Shown in pieces: positions 53,419 through 62,762 of a stretch of 64,000 nt of DNA (position 1 is the stretch's first letter; each line of letters opens with the position of its first letter). The stretch lies in contig NZ_CP121634.1 of the NCBI RefSeq assembly GCF_029714945.1, forward strand, positions 1,881,001-1,945,000, in the 5' to 3' direction. The notes below the pieces were generated by a model. It saw only the letters and a program-made list of their open reading frames with translations, searched no databases and had not been told where the DNA came from. Source of the DNA: Bradyrhizobium sp. CIAT3101 (lineage in GTDB: Bacteria > Pseudomonadota > Alphaproteobacteria > Rhizobiales > Xanthobacteraceae). Position numbers and translations under genes: made by a program.

Positions 53419-54905
53419 GGCTTGGCCGGCACGGCCGCATCGGGCGCGCCATCCCGCACATGGATCACGGCGATGTTGTCGGCATAGAGCCGCTTCCAGC
53501 CCTTGATATGATCGAGCACCTGCGCGGCCGGCATGTCGGCGCCCATCAGCGTGGCGTCGATCTTGTACTCTTCCAGCAGCCGCGTCAGGTTATCGAGCTT
53601 CTTGACCTCGACCGCCTTGAAGAAGTCCATCACGAACTTCTCGCCATAGAGCTCGGCGCGGCCATCGACGAAAACCGGGATGTCGCGCGAGATCAGATAC
53701 CCGCCGAACTGGTAGGCGTTGAAGATGCGCTGCGCCTTGCGTTGCTGCAACAGGTCGACGGCGGCGACCGGCGTCTGGTCCATCGTGAAGGTGAAGCGGT
53801 GATGCGACATGTAGATCGAGGTCGTGGTCCAGGCCGCGACCGCGATCATCAGCGCGCCGGTGATGGTGACGTAGCGCGCGGCCCAGCTCTCGCCGGCTTG
53901 CGCGTCAGCTTGCGGCAGCGGCGATGTCTCGCCGAGCGGTTTGGCCAGCACCAGCGGCACCAGGAAGGCAAAGGCCTCGATGCTCCTGACATGGGTGAGG
54001 CCCATCCAGGTGAAGAGCAGGATCAGCAGGATGCGCGGCGGCGACAGCGTCATGCCACGGAACAGGCCGATCGCGATCAGGCCGAGGATCGCGGCTTCGA
54101 AGGCGGAGAACGAGGCGAAATTCGCCGGCATCCATTCCGAGATGACCGACAGCAACTCGCCGAGATTGAGGATGTTGGTCGCGCCCAGCAGCGTGCGCCA
54201 GCCATAGGGTGTGACGCAGGCGGCCGCCATCGCGGCGACGCCGAACAGGAACCAGCGTGCGAGCAGCCGGACCTGCTTGCCGGAATCGAGTGTCCAGATC
54301 GCCTCGATCGCCATCGGGCCGATCAGCGCGAGGCCGAGCACGAAGCCGCCATGCAGGTTCGCCCACAGCGACATCAGCGGCAGCCAGACCCAGGATGGCG
54401 TGACCTTGCGGTCGGCCGCATTCATGAGAATGCCGACCCACGCGATCATCACCGGCAGTGCCAGGATGTGCGGCCGCGCCAGGATATGGTGCAGCGACAG
54501 CAGCACGGCCAGCATCGCGAACAGGACCGCGCGCGGAATTTCGAGATGCGCCTCGAGCAGGTAGACGAAAACGGCAGCCGATGCCGCGATCGCGAGCGCG
54601 GTGAGGATCACGGGCCCGGCCCAGTCCCATTGCGCGTAGGAGATGGCGAACAGGATCTGCGACAGCCAGGACGTCGAGATCCACGGCTCGCCGGGGCGTG
54701 TGAACGAATAGAAGTCGGTATAGGGCAGGGCGTGGTGATCGAGGATCCACTGCCCGATCTTGATCTGCCAGAACGAGTCGGAGTCCTGAAGCAGGGTGTC
54801 GCCGATATAGAGGAAGAACAGGTAGGCGCCCGCGCCGACGCACAGCGGCACCAGCGCGCGCGCGCGGCTTTGCACTGCAATGCTGTTGGTGAAGGATAGG
54901 GACAT
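53415..54905 (-). CDS. Polytopic membrane protein, tandem paralogue B
   Basis: A 496-residue paralogue of the next gene downstream, with the same hydrophobic profile and shared motifs: D-T-L-L-Q-D-S-D-S-F-W-Q-I-K-I-G, Y-T-D-F-Y-S-F-T, S-T-S-W-L-S-Q, and F-V-D-G-R-A-E-L-Y-G-E-K-F-V-M-D. It is probably a GT-C-like membrane transferase or a polysaccharide-related protein; substrate unknown. ATG 54905 has GAGG just upstream; 54950 is an unlikely longer start. First gene of the pair. Confidence 0.82.
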   Translation of the reverse strand: MSLSFTNSIAVQSRARALVPLCVGAGAYLFFLYIGDTLLQDSDSFWQIKIGQWILDHHALPYTDFYSFTRPGEPWISTSWLSQILFAISYAQWDWAGPVILTALAIAASAAVFVYLLEAHLEIPRAVLFAMLAVLLSLHHILARPHILALPVMIAWVGILMNAADRKVTPSWVWLPLMSLWANLHGGFVLGLALIGPMAIEAIWTLDSGKQVRLLARWFLFGVAAMAAACVTPYGWRTLLGATNILNLGELLSVISEWMPANFASFSAFEAAILGLIAIGLFRGMTLSPPRILLILLFTWMGLTHVRSIEAFAFLVPLVLAKPLGETSPLPQADAQAGESWAARYVTITGALMIAVAAWTTTSIYMSHHRFTFTMDQTPVAAVDLLQQRKAQRIFNAYQFGGYLISRDIPVFVDGRAELYGEKFVMDFFKAVEVKKLDNLTRLLEEYKIDATLMGADMPAAQVLDHIKGWKRLYADNIAVIHVRDGAPDAAVPAKP

Positions 54906-55197
54906 GCCGCCTCGTCTTGTTCTTGGTCCTGTTGGCCGAGCGGGCGGCATTTGACCATGGCGATCATAACTTCCCGTAAATCGGCGGAGCTACCTCGCTT
55001 CATGACGGTGCAATTTAACCGATTGTTTTAGATTTCGGTTTACCATCGGCGAATACATACAAACGGTTCCGCATTTACGCAGTCGAATTAACTGCGGCGC
55101 AAGTCTTTGCCTTTACGTTGAGTTCCATGGTCGGGCGGCGCTGGGAAGCCGAAAAGACCAGACCAGTTGAAGCCACGTGTATCCTTTGGAGCAGTCT
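54906..55197. other. Promoter region of the Flp pilin and the divergent membrane-protein pair
   Basis: Relatively AT-rich 292 bases without genes. Two short inverted repeats are visible: AACCGA … TCGGTT (about 55017–55041) and CGCAGT … ACTGCG (about 55079–55097). These may be regulator sites for the strongly expressed pilin gene; no promoter was assigned. Confidence 0.45.
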
Positions 55198-55362
55198 ATG
55201 AAGAACCTCGTTTCGCGTTTCGTGAAGGACGAATCCGGCGCCACCGCCATCGAATACGGCCTGATCGCCGCCGGCATCGCGCTGGCGATCATCACCGTCG
55301 TCAACAACCTCGGCACCACGCTGAACGCCAAGTTCGGCTCGATCTCGTCCAGCCTCAAGTAA
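55198..55362 (+). CDS. Flp-type (type IVb) pilin
   Basis: A 54-residue prepilin: a short basic leader (MKNLVSRFVKDESG) and the Flp processing site G|A-T-A-I-E-Y with conserved Glu5 and Tyr6, then a hydrophobic helix (GLIAAGIALAIITVVNNLG). After cleavage by a CpaA-type peptidase the mature pilin assembles into a Tad/Flp adhesion pilus. GGAG is 6 bases before the ATG. No other tad/cpa genes are in the window. A strong terminator follows, so it is monocistronic. Confidence 0.92.
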   Translation: MKNLVSRFVKDESGATAIEYGLIAAGIALAIITVVNNLGTTLNAKFGSISSSLK

Positions 55363-55385
55363 GCTAGACGATCAACGGAATAGCG

Positions 55386-55414
55386 AAGAGCCCCGTCATC
55401 GACGGGGCTCTTTT
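55386..55414 (+). terminator. Intrinsic terminator after the Flp pilin gene
   Basis: GAGCCCCGTC (55388–55397), loop ATC, GACGGGGCTC (55401–55410), then TTTT. Confidence 0.92.
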
Positions 55415-55527
55415 GCTTTGCCCGGAGCATCGGGGCATTCGACGATCACGCTTAAGCCTCCTTCAAGTCCCGCGGGTGTATGGCTTGGACGCATCCGCGT
55501 CACCGTATTTGCGTTAAAGGAAGCCGC

Positions 55528-56796
55528 ATGGCCGAAGCTTCGTCCGCCCCGCCTGCCGTTGCTCGTCACGGCGCGCTCCCTGCGACGCTCCTCAACATCT
55601 CCTTCGTGCTGGCGATCGTCACGCTGGCGTATTTTCCGACGGCCTATCTCACGCATGTGTGGATCTTTGGCGCGGATGGACGCGGCATCCCGACGGACTT
55701 CGTCAATGTTTGGGCGGCCGGAAAACTGGCGCTGGAGGGCCACCCCGCGCTAGCCTGGGATTGGGACATCCAGAAGCAGGTCGAGCTTGCTCTGCTCAAG
55801 CAGGATTTCGTCGGCCATTTCGCCTGGCACTATCCGCCGCCCTTCCTGTTCGTCGCGTCTTTTCTCGCGCAGTTTCCCTATGCTGTGGCGTTCATCGGCT
55901 GGGCCGCGTTCAGCATGGTGCCCTATCTCGCCGTGATGCGCGCGATCATCGGGCGCAATGCGGGCCTGGTGCTTGCGATTGGATTTCCCGCCACCTTCAT
56001 CAACATCTTGGTCGGGCAGAACGGTTTCCTCACCGCGTCCCTGATCGGCGGCATGCTTTATCTGCTGCCGACGCGACCGGTGCTGGCTGGAATCTGCCTG
56101 GGCCTTCTGAGCTACAAGCCCCAATATGGACTGCTGTTTCCGCTGGTGCTGATCGCCGCCGCCGAATGGACGGTGCTCATCACCGCCGCCATCGTCACCG
56201 TGACGATCGCAGGAGCGTCCTGGCTCGCATTCGGGACCGAAAGCTGGCAGGCCTTCTTCCACTGGATTCCGATGTTCTCGCAGGCCTTCCTGACCGAAGG
56301 CAGGGCCCCCTGGTTCAAGATGCAGAGCATCTTCGCGTTCGTGCGCTATGTCGGCGGCACCGAGCAGCTCGGATGGATCTTCCAGTGGGTGTTGACGGCA
56401 GCGGTTGCGGTCGTGCTGGTCGTGATGTGGCGGAGCAGAGTGCCTTACGCGCTGAAGGCGGCGATGCTCGCGGCGGCAACGCTACTCACGACGCCCTATC
56501 TCTTCATGTATGACCTGGTCGTGCTGGGCATCGCGGTGGCCTTTCTCATCCGCGCGGGGCTCGATGAGGGATTTGCGCGCCACGAGGTGATGGCCCTGGC
56601 GCTTGTCTTCGCGCTGCTCGCGACCTTCCTGTTTCTCGGTCAGCCCGTGGGCTTCCCTGCGATCCTCATCGTCTTCGGGCTGATCCTCGGCCGTTGCGCC
56701 GCCTGGCGCGCTGCCGAGGCTCGGGCTGCAGAGGCGGCATCGATGCAGCTAGCGGCAGGGACTTATATACCTGACACCACACGATACGAAATCTAG
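55528..56796 (+). CDS. Polytopic membrane protein, GT87/DUF2029-like mannosyltransferase type
   Basis: A 422-residue membrane protein with about ten helices. The first periplasmic loop contains G-A-D-G-R-G-I-P-T-D-F-V-N-V-W-A-A-G-K-L-A-L-E-G and F-A-W-H-Y-P-P-P-F, which matches the DUF2029/GT87 pattern of GT-C glycosyltransferases, and G-L-L-S-Y-K-P-Q-Y-G is also typical. It probably transfers a sugar from a polyprenyl donor in the periplasm; acceptor unknown. AAAGGAAG precedes ATG 55528. Confidence 0.85.
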   Translation: MAEASSAPPAVARHGALPATLLNISFVLAIVTLAYFPTAYLTHVWIFGADGRGIPTDFVNVWAAGKLALEGHPALAWDWDIQKQVELALLKQDFVGHFAWHYPPPFLFVASFLAQFPYAVAFIGWAAFSMVPYLAVMRAIIGRNAGLVLAIGFPATFINILVGQNGFLTASLIGGMLYLLPTRPVLAGICLGLLSYKPQYGLLFPLVLIAAAEWTVLITAAIVTVTIAGASWLAFGTESWQAFFHWIPMFSQAFLTEGRAPWFKMQSIFAFVRYVGGTEQLGWIFQWVLTAAVAVVLVVMWRSRVPYALKAAMLAAATLLTTPYLFMYDLVVLGIAVAFLIRAGLDEGFARHEVMALALVFALLATFLFLGQPVGFPAILIVFGLILGRCAAWRAAEARAAEAASMQLAAGTYIPDTTRYEI

Positions 56797-57030
56797 GCCG
56801 CGTACTCATAGACCGTCGGTGATGTCCGCTGTCCTCCGATCCCGACCGCCCTTTTGCAACTGCAGCGAATGCGCGATGGGCAGCAGCAGACATCGGTGCG
56901 AATAAATCAATCTTTAATTATGAGGCTTGAGGGCGTTTAATCCTATCGCAGTAGCTTTGAATGATACCGCAAAACAAGAAATGGCAAGACATCGATCTCG
57001 CGAACGAGCGGCAGCCGGATCCGGTAATAG

Positions 57031-57657
57031 ATGAAGGTCAAGGTCAAAGTTTGCGGGCTTGCCACGCCGGAGGCCGTTGATGCTGCTGTGAAAGGCGGCG
57101 CGACCCATATCGGGTTCGCATTTTCCCGTATGCCCTCTGCTGGCTATGTCACCCTCGAGCAAGCTGCGGAATTGGTGGCGTGCGTCCCCCGCCATGTCCG
57201 GAAGGTCGGAGTGTTCTTCGAACAGGATAGCATTTTCTTTATGGCGGCGATCCATGCCGCACGATTGCACATTCTGCAATTCAACGGAATTGATCGACCA
57301 TCGGGAATTGTCGGAAAAGCTGTTTGGGGCGTCGTGCCGGTCCGGACTGCAAAGGATCTGCGCGCAGCCACACGGTGGAAGGGCATAGCTGATCGCATTC
57401 TTTACGAGTTGAAGCCGCCGGACGACGAAGCGTCCGAAGCTGGCTCCGCGCTGCGGGGCAACTGGAATTTGCTCCGGGGGATCAAACATCCTTTGCCTTG
57501 GGCGCTTGGTGGTGAGCTTGATCCGAGCAATGTAGCCGAGGCGATTGCCACCACCGGCGCAAGGATGATCGATGTCTCGTCCAGCCTTGATAATGAATTG
57601 GGTGTCAAAGATCCGGCCAAGATCTCAGCACTCCTCAATGCGGTGCGCTCCATATGA
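57031..57657 (+). CDS. TrpF-like phosphoribosylanthranilate isomerase paralogue, diverged active site
   Basis: A 208-residue TIM-barrel protein clearly of the TrpF family: catalytic-Cys motif K-V-C-G (Cys8), H-I-G-F-A-F near residue 26, V-G-V-F-F, a LQFNG strand, ALGGELDPSNVAEAI and I-D-V-S-S near the end. However, residue 126, the catalytic Asp of TrpF, is Glu (I-L-Y-E-L-K-P-P), and the phosphate-binding loops differ (AGSALRGNWNLL; DVSSSLDN instead of SSGVE). Base composition is less GC-rich than its neighbours. It stands apart from other trp genes, so it may be a second copy with altered function. Confidence 0.82.
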   Translation: MKVKVKVCGLATPEAVDAAVKGGATHIGFAFSRMPSAGYVTLEQAAELVACVPRHVRKVGVFFEQDSIFFMAAIHAARLHILQFNGIDRPSGIVGKAVWGVVPVRTAKDLRAATRWKGIADRILYELKPPDDEASEAGSALRGNWNLLRGIKHPLPWALGGELDPSNVAEAIATTGARMIDVSSSLDNELGVKDPAKISALLNAVRSI

Positions 57658-57845
57658 AGGGTGTCCAGCGGATCACAATGATTGTCCGCTTTGGGTCATT
57701 TTCGACGGTTTCACCGGGCATTGTCGGCAGGTCGATGTCCGCTCCTGCCCGTAAGCGCCGAACCGGGGCCGTGGGTAACCGTATCGTGGGTAAGGCCCGC
57801 GATATCCGAAATGATCTACCGCGAGCAGGCTCCGATCGTTCGACG

Positions 57846-59444
57846 CTAGCGCGAACTCCGCTCGATGAGCGGGCAGCTCTCGAGCACCGTGCCGAGGCGG
57901 GCGCCCTCGATGGCGACACAGGGCCTGGTGGGATCGATGGCAAGCGCGTAGCGATCCAGCAGCGCGCTGCGGTCCGGTTCGCCGCGCATGTGCAGTTCGC
58001 GAATACCGCCGGGCAGCGGAGCCTTCAATCCGGCGCGGATGCGCTGGTCGAAGATGCCGCCGGGAACGATGGGCACACCGATATCGGCGAGCAGGTAGAA
58101 GCGCGACTGCGGCGGAAGCTGCGGCGCGATATAGGCGAGCGGCTTGCCGAGGATGAAGTAAGTCGCGGGCTGATCGAGCGCGTCGGCGATCTTCGGCCGG
58201 TAGGTGTCGGACCAGGGGCGGTGCCACCAGTCCGCCGGCTGCGACCACAATGCAATCCCGGCTGCAACCGTCACCATCAGTGCGTTCGGCGGAACGGGGA
58301 ACGCCGTGCGCAATGTCGGCCCCGCGCTCGCAGCGAGGCGCGCGAGCAGCACAACGATGATCGGGCCGCACAACAGTTCCAGAACCACCGCATAGCGCTG
58401 GATTGCGAACAGGCCGAGCCACGCCAAATACGAGACGGCAAACAGCACCACCAGCTGCACATCACGTCGCGTGAGGATCGCGCTGACGCGCGTCATGCGC
58501 ACAACGAGGCCGAGCATGAGCAGGATCGCCACGACCGCGAAGCGCGCATCGCGGAACGGATGCTCCGCGCCTCGGTGGTCGCCCATCAGCCAATAGAACG
58601 GATAGGCCAGCGCGTCCGCCACGCTGTGCGGCATGAACTGCGCGTCCATCAGATTGATCGCCGCCACCTCGCCTGACTGGAAGACGGCATTGAACAGCGG
58701 GAAGATCGGATTGCCGGTGTCGCGCCAGGCGATCAGGCACCATTCGCCGCCGGTGATTGCCGCGCCGACGATCCCGCCGAGTCCCAGCAGGACCGTCGCT
58801 CGAAGCGGCCGCACGGCGGCGAGCAGTGCTGCGATTGCGCCTATCGCGTAGACCACATTGGTCAGCTTCAACCCGACCGCGGCGCCGATCAGGAGCCCGG
58901 CGAGCAGATAGCGGGCGCTCGGTCGGTGATCCGCAACCAGGATCAGCAGGAAGCCGCCGACCACGGGCAATGCCAGCAGCACGTCGGAAAAGCTCGTGCC
59001 CACTTCCGAGAGCGTCATCGGACCTGTGGCCGCGATGACGACCGCCGCCGCGATCGCCGCGAAGGTCGCGGCTTGTCCCAGGACCAGACGTGCAAACAGG
59101 CAGATCAGCGCGAGGTTGAGGCCGTGAATTGCGCCGATGATCATCAGCCCATACGGCGACGGCAGATAGTGGCGGAGGTAATAGACCGGAAAATAGACGA
59201 TCGGATTGAAGTAGGTTTGAAACCCCGGCGGGACCGCATCGACGCCATAGCGGCCGTTGAGCAAGGCCCAGACATTGTATTCGTGGTAGTTCTGCCAATC
59301 CCAGTTGACGTCCTGGCCCATCGCGAAGGTGTAGAGCGCGCCTGCCAGCATCGAGCAGACGACGATGGCGATGGGTGCAAGCGCTCGTCCGCGCAGGTTC
59401 GTCATCCCTGATCGCCGCAGGCCTCCGGCCGCGGGCACCGACAT
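57846..59444 (-). CDS. Polytopic membrane protein, GT-C glycosyltransferase-like
   Basis: A membrane protein of about 532 residues with ~11 helices. Early loop: F-A-M-G-Q-D-V-N-W-D-W-Q-N-Y-H-E-Y-N and A-V-P-P-G-F-Q-T-Y-F-N-P, an Asp-containing first loop as in GT-C enzymes; then a conserved G-L-K-L-T-N and a soluble C-terminus ending RSSR. No named family was recognised; role in surface polysaccharide assembly is a guess from the fold and the GT87-like neighbour. Starts at 59489, 59444 and 59405 are all possible; none has a well-placed ribosome binding site. Confidence 0.78.
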   Translation of the reverse strand: MSVPAAGGLRRSGMTNLRGRALAPIAIVVCSMLAGALYTFAMGQDVNWDWQNYHEYNVWALLNGRYGVDAVPPGFQTYFNPIVYFPVYYLRHYLPSPYGLMIIGAIHGLNLALICLFARLVLGQAATFAAIAAAVVIAATGPMTLSEVGTSFSDVLLALPVVGGFLLILVADHRPSARYLLAGLLIGAAVGLKLTNVVYAIGAIAALLAAVRPLRATVLLGLGGIVGAAITGGEWCLIAWRDTGNPIFPLFNAVFQSGEVAAINLMDAQFMPHSVADALAYPFYWLMGDHRGAEHPFRDARFAVVAILLMLGLVVRMTRVSAILTRRDVQLVVLFAVSYLAWLGLFAIQRYAVVLELLCGPIIVVLLARLAASAGPTLRTAFPVPPNALMVTVAAGIALWSQPADWWHRPWSDTYRPKIADALDQPATYFILGKPLAYIAPQLPPQSRFYLLADIGVPIVPGGIFDQRIRAGLKAPLPGGIRELHMRGEPDRSALLDRYALAIDPTRPCVAIEGARLGTVLESCPLIERSSR

Positions 59445-59909
59445 AGCCTCTCGCAAGTCAGCGGCGGTTGTCGCGCGTTGCAGCATCAAAGCGCCGGCTG
59501 ATGGGCGCAGCCTTTTTCGAAAACGGGGCGCGACGCAGAAGATACGCTGGTGGAACGCATTGCCGAATTCCGATTGATACGCGTAGGACTATGGCCGGCC
59601 AGTTAAGGTTGCATGAATCTGTGCGCGAATTCTGCTGCCTTGCGCGCAAAGGTCGCGCACGGTCGAGCAATGGTGCTGCCATCCGGCAGACGCAGCAGAA
59701 TGCCGCCGCCGTCGCTCGAAATTCTCGGAATTCGATTATACCGAATCGCAGCCTAAGCGGGTGAAGCGGCGAAAACTGGCATCACGCATTTGCTTCTTGT
59801 CATCCCCCCTGAATAGTTGTTCAGTCCTTGCGGGGCGATTTGCATCTAGTGCAGTGACGAAGCGTTCGGCCGCGGGCGTGCGGCAGGCGTGTGGGACAGG
59901 AAGCGCGCC
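59445..59909. other. Intergenic region, no gene seen
   Basis: 465 bases between the divergent membrane-protein and TetR genes, with a lower GC stretch (59715–59820). Open frames present are without ribosome binding sites and resemble non-coding sequence. No repeat family member or hairpin of note. Confidence 0.5.
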
Positions 59910-60590
59910 ATGGTTTATCGGCGAACGCATCAAGTGGTTAAGCGCCTTGCGGCACGGCGCAGCGCCATCCTGGCGGCGGCAAGGGAAGCCGCAGCCGAAG
60001 GCGGCATGGCGGCGGTGCAGATCGCACCGGTCGCGGTCCGGGCCAACGTGGCGGCCGGCACCGTCTACCGCTACTTCCCCTCCAAGGCCGAGCTGATCTC
60101 CGAATTGATCTCCGAGGTCTCCCGCGACGAGCTCGCGGCGATCCGGCGCGCGGCCGATGCCGCGCCCGGCCCGTCGTCCGCGCTGGCGGCGGCCGTGACC
60201 ACGGTGGCCGTCCATACGCTGTCGCAGCGCCGGCTGGCCTGGGGCATCCTGGCCGAGCCTGTCGATGTCGATGTCAGTGCCTCACGCCTTGCCAGCCGTC
60301 GCGAGATTGCCGGCGAGATCGCCGCCCGGATCGACGCCGCCGTACGCGCCGGCCATCTGCCGGCGCAGGACACCGCGTTGGCCGCGACCGCGCTGCTGGG
60401 TGCGCTGCACGAAGCGCTGGTCGGTCCGCTCGCGCCCGACAATCTCGAAGATCCCGTGAAGATGCGCGACGCAGTTCAGACCGTGACGCTGCTTGCGCTG
60501 CGCGCCGTCGGCGTCATGGACGCCCGCGCCCGAGGTCTCGTGGTGCAGCAGACGCTGCTGCCGACGACCAAGGCGCTGGTCGGGGCCTGA
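59910..60590 (+). CDS. TetR family transcriptional regulator
   Basis: A 226-residue regulator. The N-terminal TetR domain reads RRSAILAAAREAAAEGGMAAVQ, followed by VAVRANVAAGTVYRYFPSKAEL, with the recognition helix A-A-G-T-V-Y-R-Y-F. The rest is an Ala-rich helical ligand domain. AGGAAG lies 7 bases before ATG 59910. Its target is unclear: upstream is a divergent membrane-protein gene, downstream is convergent pyk. Confidence 0.88.
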   Translation: MVYRRTHQVVKRLAARRSAILAAAREAAAEGGMAAVQIAPVAVRANVAAGTVYRYFPSKAELISELISEVSRDELAAIRRAADAAPGPSSALAAAVTTVAVHTLSQRRLAWGILAEPVDVDVSASRLASRREIAGEIAARIDAAVRAGHLPAQDTALAATALLGALHEALVGPLAPDNLEDPVKMRDAVQTVTLLALRAVGVMDARARGLVVQQTLLPTTKALVGA

Positions 60591-60616
60591 TCCGATGGCG
60601 GCCTCGAGCTGATCGC

Positions 60617-60645
60617 GCTCAGGCCGTTGCCTGAGCCCGTCTTTT
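60617..60645. terminator. Intrinsic terminator after the TetR gene
   Basis: GCTCAGGC (60617–60624), loop CGTT, GCCTGAGC (60629–60636), then CCGTCTTTT. Confidence 0.8.
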
Positions 60646-60732
60646 CGCAAAACCCGCGCAAGGCGGCCTGACCGGCCGGCTACTGTGCATGGGGTTGTTT
60701 TCGCGTTTTTCGTTGGCGGCCTGCCTGCCGCC

Positions 60733-62169
60733 TCACATCTGCGCCTCGCCCTCGGGACCGACCGAGGCGATGCGCACCATGTTGGTGGTGCCGGGAATGC
60801 CGAGCGGCACGCCGGCGACGATGATCACGCGCTGGCCGGCGCGGACGAAACCGTCGCGGAAGGCGATCTGGCCGGCGCGGCTCACCATGTCGTCCTGGTC
60901 GCGCGCATCTTCCGCCACCACGCAATGCACGCCCCAGACGACGGCGAGCCGGCGTCCGGCCTGGATGTTCGGCGTGATCGCCACGACCGGCGGCTTCGGC
61001 CGCTCGCGCGCCACGCGCACGGCGGTCGAGCCCGAGCTGGTCCAGCAGATCAACGCGGGCAGGTCGAGCGTCTCGGCGATCTGCCGCGCGGCGTCGGCGA
61101 TGGCGTCGCCGGCGGTGGATTCCGGCGCGGGGCGCTGGGCCGTGATCACGGACCGGTAAGTCGGGTCGCGCTCGACCTCCTCGCCGATGCGGTTCATGGT
61201 CGAGACTGCTTCGACCGGGAATTTGCCGGCCGCCGATTCCGCCGACAGCATGATGGCGTCGGCGCCCTCGTAGACGGCGGTGGCGACGTCGGAGACTTCG
61301 GCGCGGGTCGGCACCGGTGACTGGATCATCGATTCCAGCATCTGGGTCGCGATCACCACCGGCTTGCCGGCGCGGCGCGCCATGCGCGTCATCTGCTTCT
61401 GCAGGCTCGGCACGCGCTCCAGCGGCAGCTCGACGCCGAGATCGCCGCGCGCCACCATCAGCGCGTCGGAGGCCTCGATGATGTCGGCGAGGCGATCGAT
61501 CGCCTGCGGCTTCTCGATCTTGGCCATCACCGCGGCGCGGCCGCGGATCATCTTCTTGGCCTCGATCACGTCGTCGGCACGCTGTACGAAGGAGAGCGCA
61601 ATCCAGTCGACGCCGGTGACCAGCGCGGCCTCGAGGTCGGCGCGGTCCTTCGGCGTCATCGCCGAGACCGGTAGGTCCGTATCCGGCAGGCTGACGCCCT
61701 TGCGGTCGGACATCTTGCCGCCGACCACGACGCGCGTCACCGCGTGTTCCTTCGAGGTTTCCTCCGCGATCAGCCGCACCTTGCCGTCATCGAGCAGCAG
61801 GGCATGGCCGGGCCGCAGCGCAGCGAGGATCTCGGGATGCGGAAGATTGACGCGCGTGGCATCGCCCGGGGTCTTGTCGGAATCGAGCGTGAAGGTCTGG
61901 CCGTTCTGGAGCTGGACCGAGCCTTCGGCGAAGGCGCCAAGCCGGAGCTTCGGGCCTTGCAGGTCGACCAGGATGCCGATCGGGCGGCCGTAGCTCGACT
62001 CGACATTGCGGATCGTCGCCACCAGCTCCCGCATCTTGTCATGCGGGGTGTGGCTCATGTTGATGCGGAACACGTCGGCGCCGGCCTCGAACAGGCGGCG
62101 GATCATCGCGAGATCCGAAGAGGCAGGTCCGAGGGTCGCGAGAATCTTGATACGGCGAAGACGCCTCAT
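60733..62169 (-). CDS. pyk: Pyruvate kinase
   Basis: A 478-residue pyruvate kinase, converting phosphoenolpyruvate and ADP to pyruvate and ATP in glycolysis. Motifs: N-terminal KILATLGPASSDLAMIRRLFEAGADVFRINMSH, the active-site strand V-M-A-K-I-E-K-P-Q-A-I-D-R-L with the catalytic Lys, M-V-A-R-G-D-L-G-V-E-L, and the Mg/K-site M-L-S-A-E-S-A-A-G-K-F-P. The C-terminal regulatory domain is complete. The start ATG overlaps the stop of the upstream DUF1036 gene (ATGA), so the two are one operon. Confidence 0.97.
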   Translation of the reverse strand: MRRLRRIKILATLGPASSDLAMIRRLFEAGADVFRINMSHTPHDKMRELVATIRNVESSYGRPIGILVDLQGPKLRLGAFAEGSVQLQNGQTFTLDSDKTPGDATRVNLPHPEILAALRPGHALLLDDGKVRLIAEETSKEHAVTRVVVGGKMSDRKGVSLPDTDLPVSAMTPKDRADLEAALVTGVDWIALSFVQRADDVIEAKKMIRGRAAVMAKIEKPQAIDRLADIIEASDALMVARGDLGVELPLERVPSLQKQMTRMARRAGKPVVIATQMLESMIQSPVPTRAEVSDVATAVYEGADAIMLSAESAAGKFPVEAVSTMNRIGEEVERDPTYRSVITAQRPAPESTAGDAIADAARQIAETLDLPALICWTSSGSTAVRVARERPKPPVVAITPNIQAGRRLAVVWGVHCVVAEDARDQDDMVSRAGQIAFRDGFVRAGQRVIIVAGVPLGIPGTTNMVRIASVGPEGEAQM

Positions 62170-62762
62170 GGCTTATTTCCAGACGGTGGCGAGGGGGCTG
62201 GCGGAAGGCCAGGCGCGGCGGGGGGCGTACCACCGGGCGGGCTATTGGGCAAACCCGGAACGCCGCCACCGGGGCCAACAGGGCCGGGCATCCCGGGGAC
62301 GCGTTGCTGGGAAGGCTGCTCGTTGGCGTCGGTGAGCTGGACCGTCCAGGCCCGCTGCTCGCCGGTATCGACCTCGAAATAGCCGGTCCGGTCATAGCCG
62401 CGCGCCAGGCAGTCCTCGGTGCCGCGGATGGTGAATTCCTTGTCGCGCGAGCACATGAAGGCCTGCCCCGACCACTCACCGCCGCGGTCATAGTCGATCG
62501 CGTAAATGTAATAGTAACGGGCGACCAGCGTTCCCCGCAGCAGCGTCTCGCAGGAGCGGGACGAGATGTTCCACCAGCCCTCGGTGGTCCAGCCGTCGGC
62601 ATCCTTGTAGCCAAGCGCGATGCCGACCCGGCTCGATGTGTTGTTGCAAAGCCGGAAATCGGCCGCGGCCGGGCTGGCCCAGATGCACAACAGGCCAACC
62701 ACCAGCACCGGGACCAACCGGGCGAGCAGGCGAAGGGGGGCGGGGAGAGATTCGGCGATCAT
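62166..62762 (-). CDS. DUF1036 domain exported protein
   Basis: A 198-residue exported protein: signal peptide (LLARLVPVLVVGLLCIWASPAAA), then the DUF1036 domain D-F-R-L-C-N-N-T-S-S-R-V-G-I-A-L-G-Y-K-D, W-W-N-I, S-C-E-T-L and YYYIYAIDYDRGGEW, with four conserved cysteines, and a C-terminal ~45-residue Pro/Gly-rich tail. Its role is unknown. It overlaps pyk by four bases in the same direction, a conserved pairing in Rhizobiales, and is divergent from the DUF1244 gene. Confidence 0.9.
   Translation of the reverse strand: MIAESLPAPLRLLARLVPVLVVGLLCIWASPAAADFRLCNNTSSRVGIALGYKDADGWTTEGWWNISSRSCETLLRGTLVARYYYIYAIDYDRGGEWSGQAFMCSRDKEFTIRGTEDCLARGYDRTGYFEVDTGEQRAWTVQLTDANEQPSQQRVPGMPGPVGPGGGVPGLPNSPPGGTPPAAPGLPPAPSPPSGNKP

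Noticed and set aside
53460..54899. A 479-residue plus-strand open frame opposite the tandem membrane protein
   Set aside because: Shadow frame; the minus strand encodes a clear polytopic paralogue with conserved motifs.
54906..55197. Sigma-54 promoter before the Flp pilin
   Set aside because: No GG-N10-GC pair with suitable flanks was found at a fitting distance.
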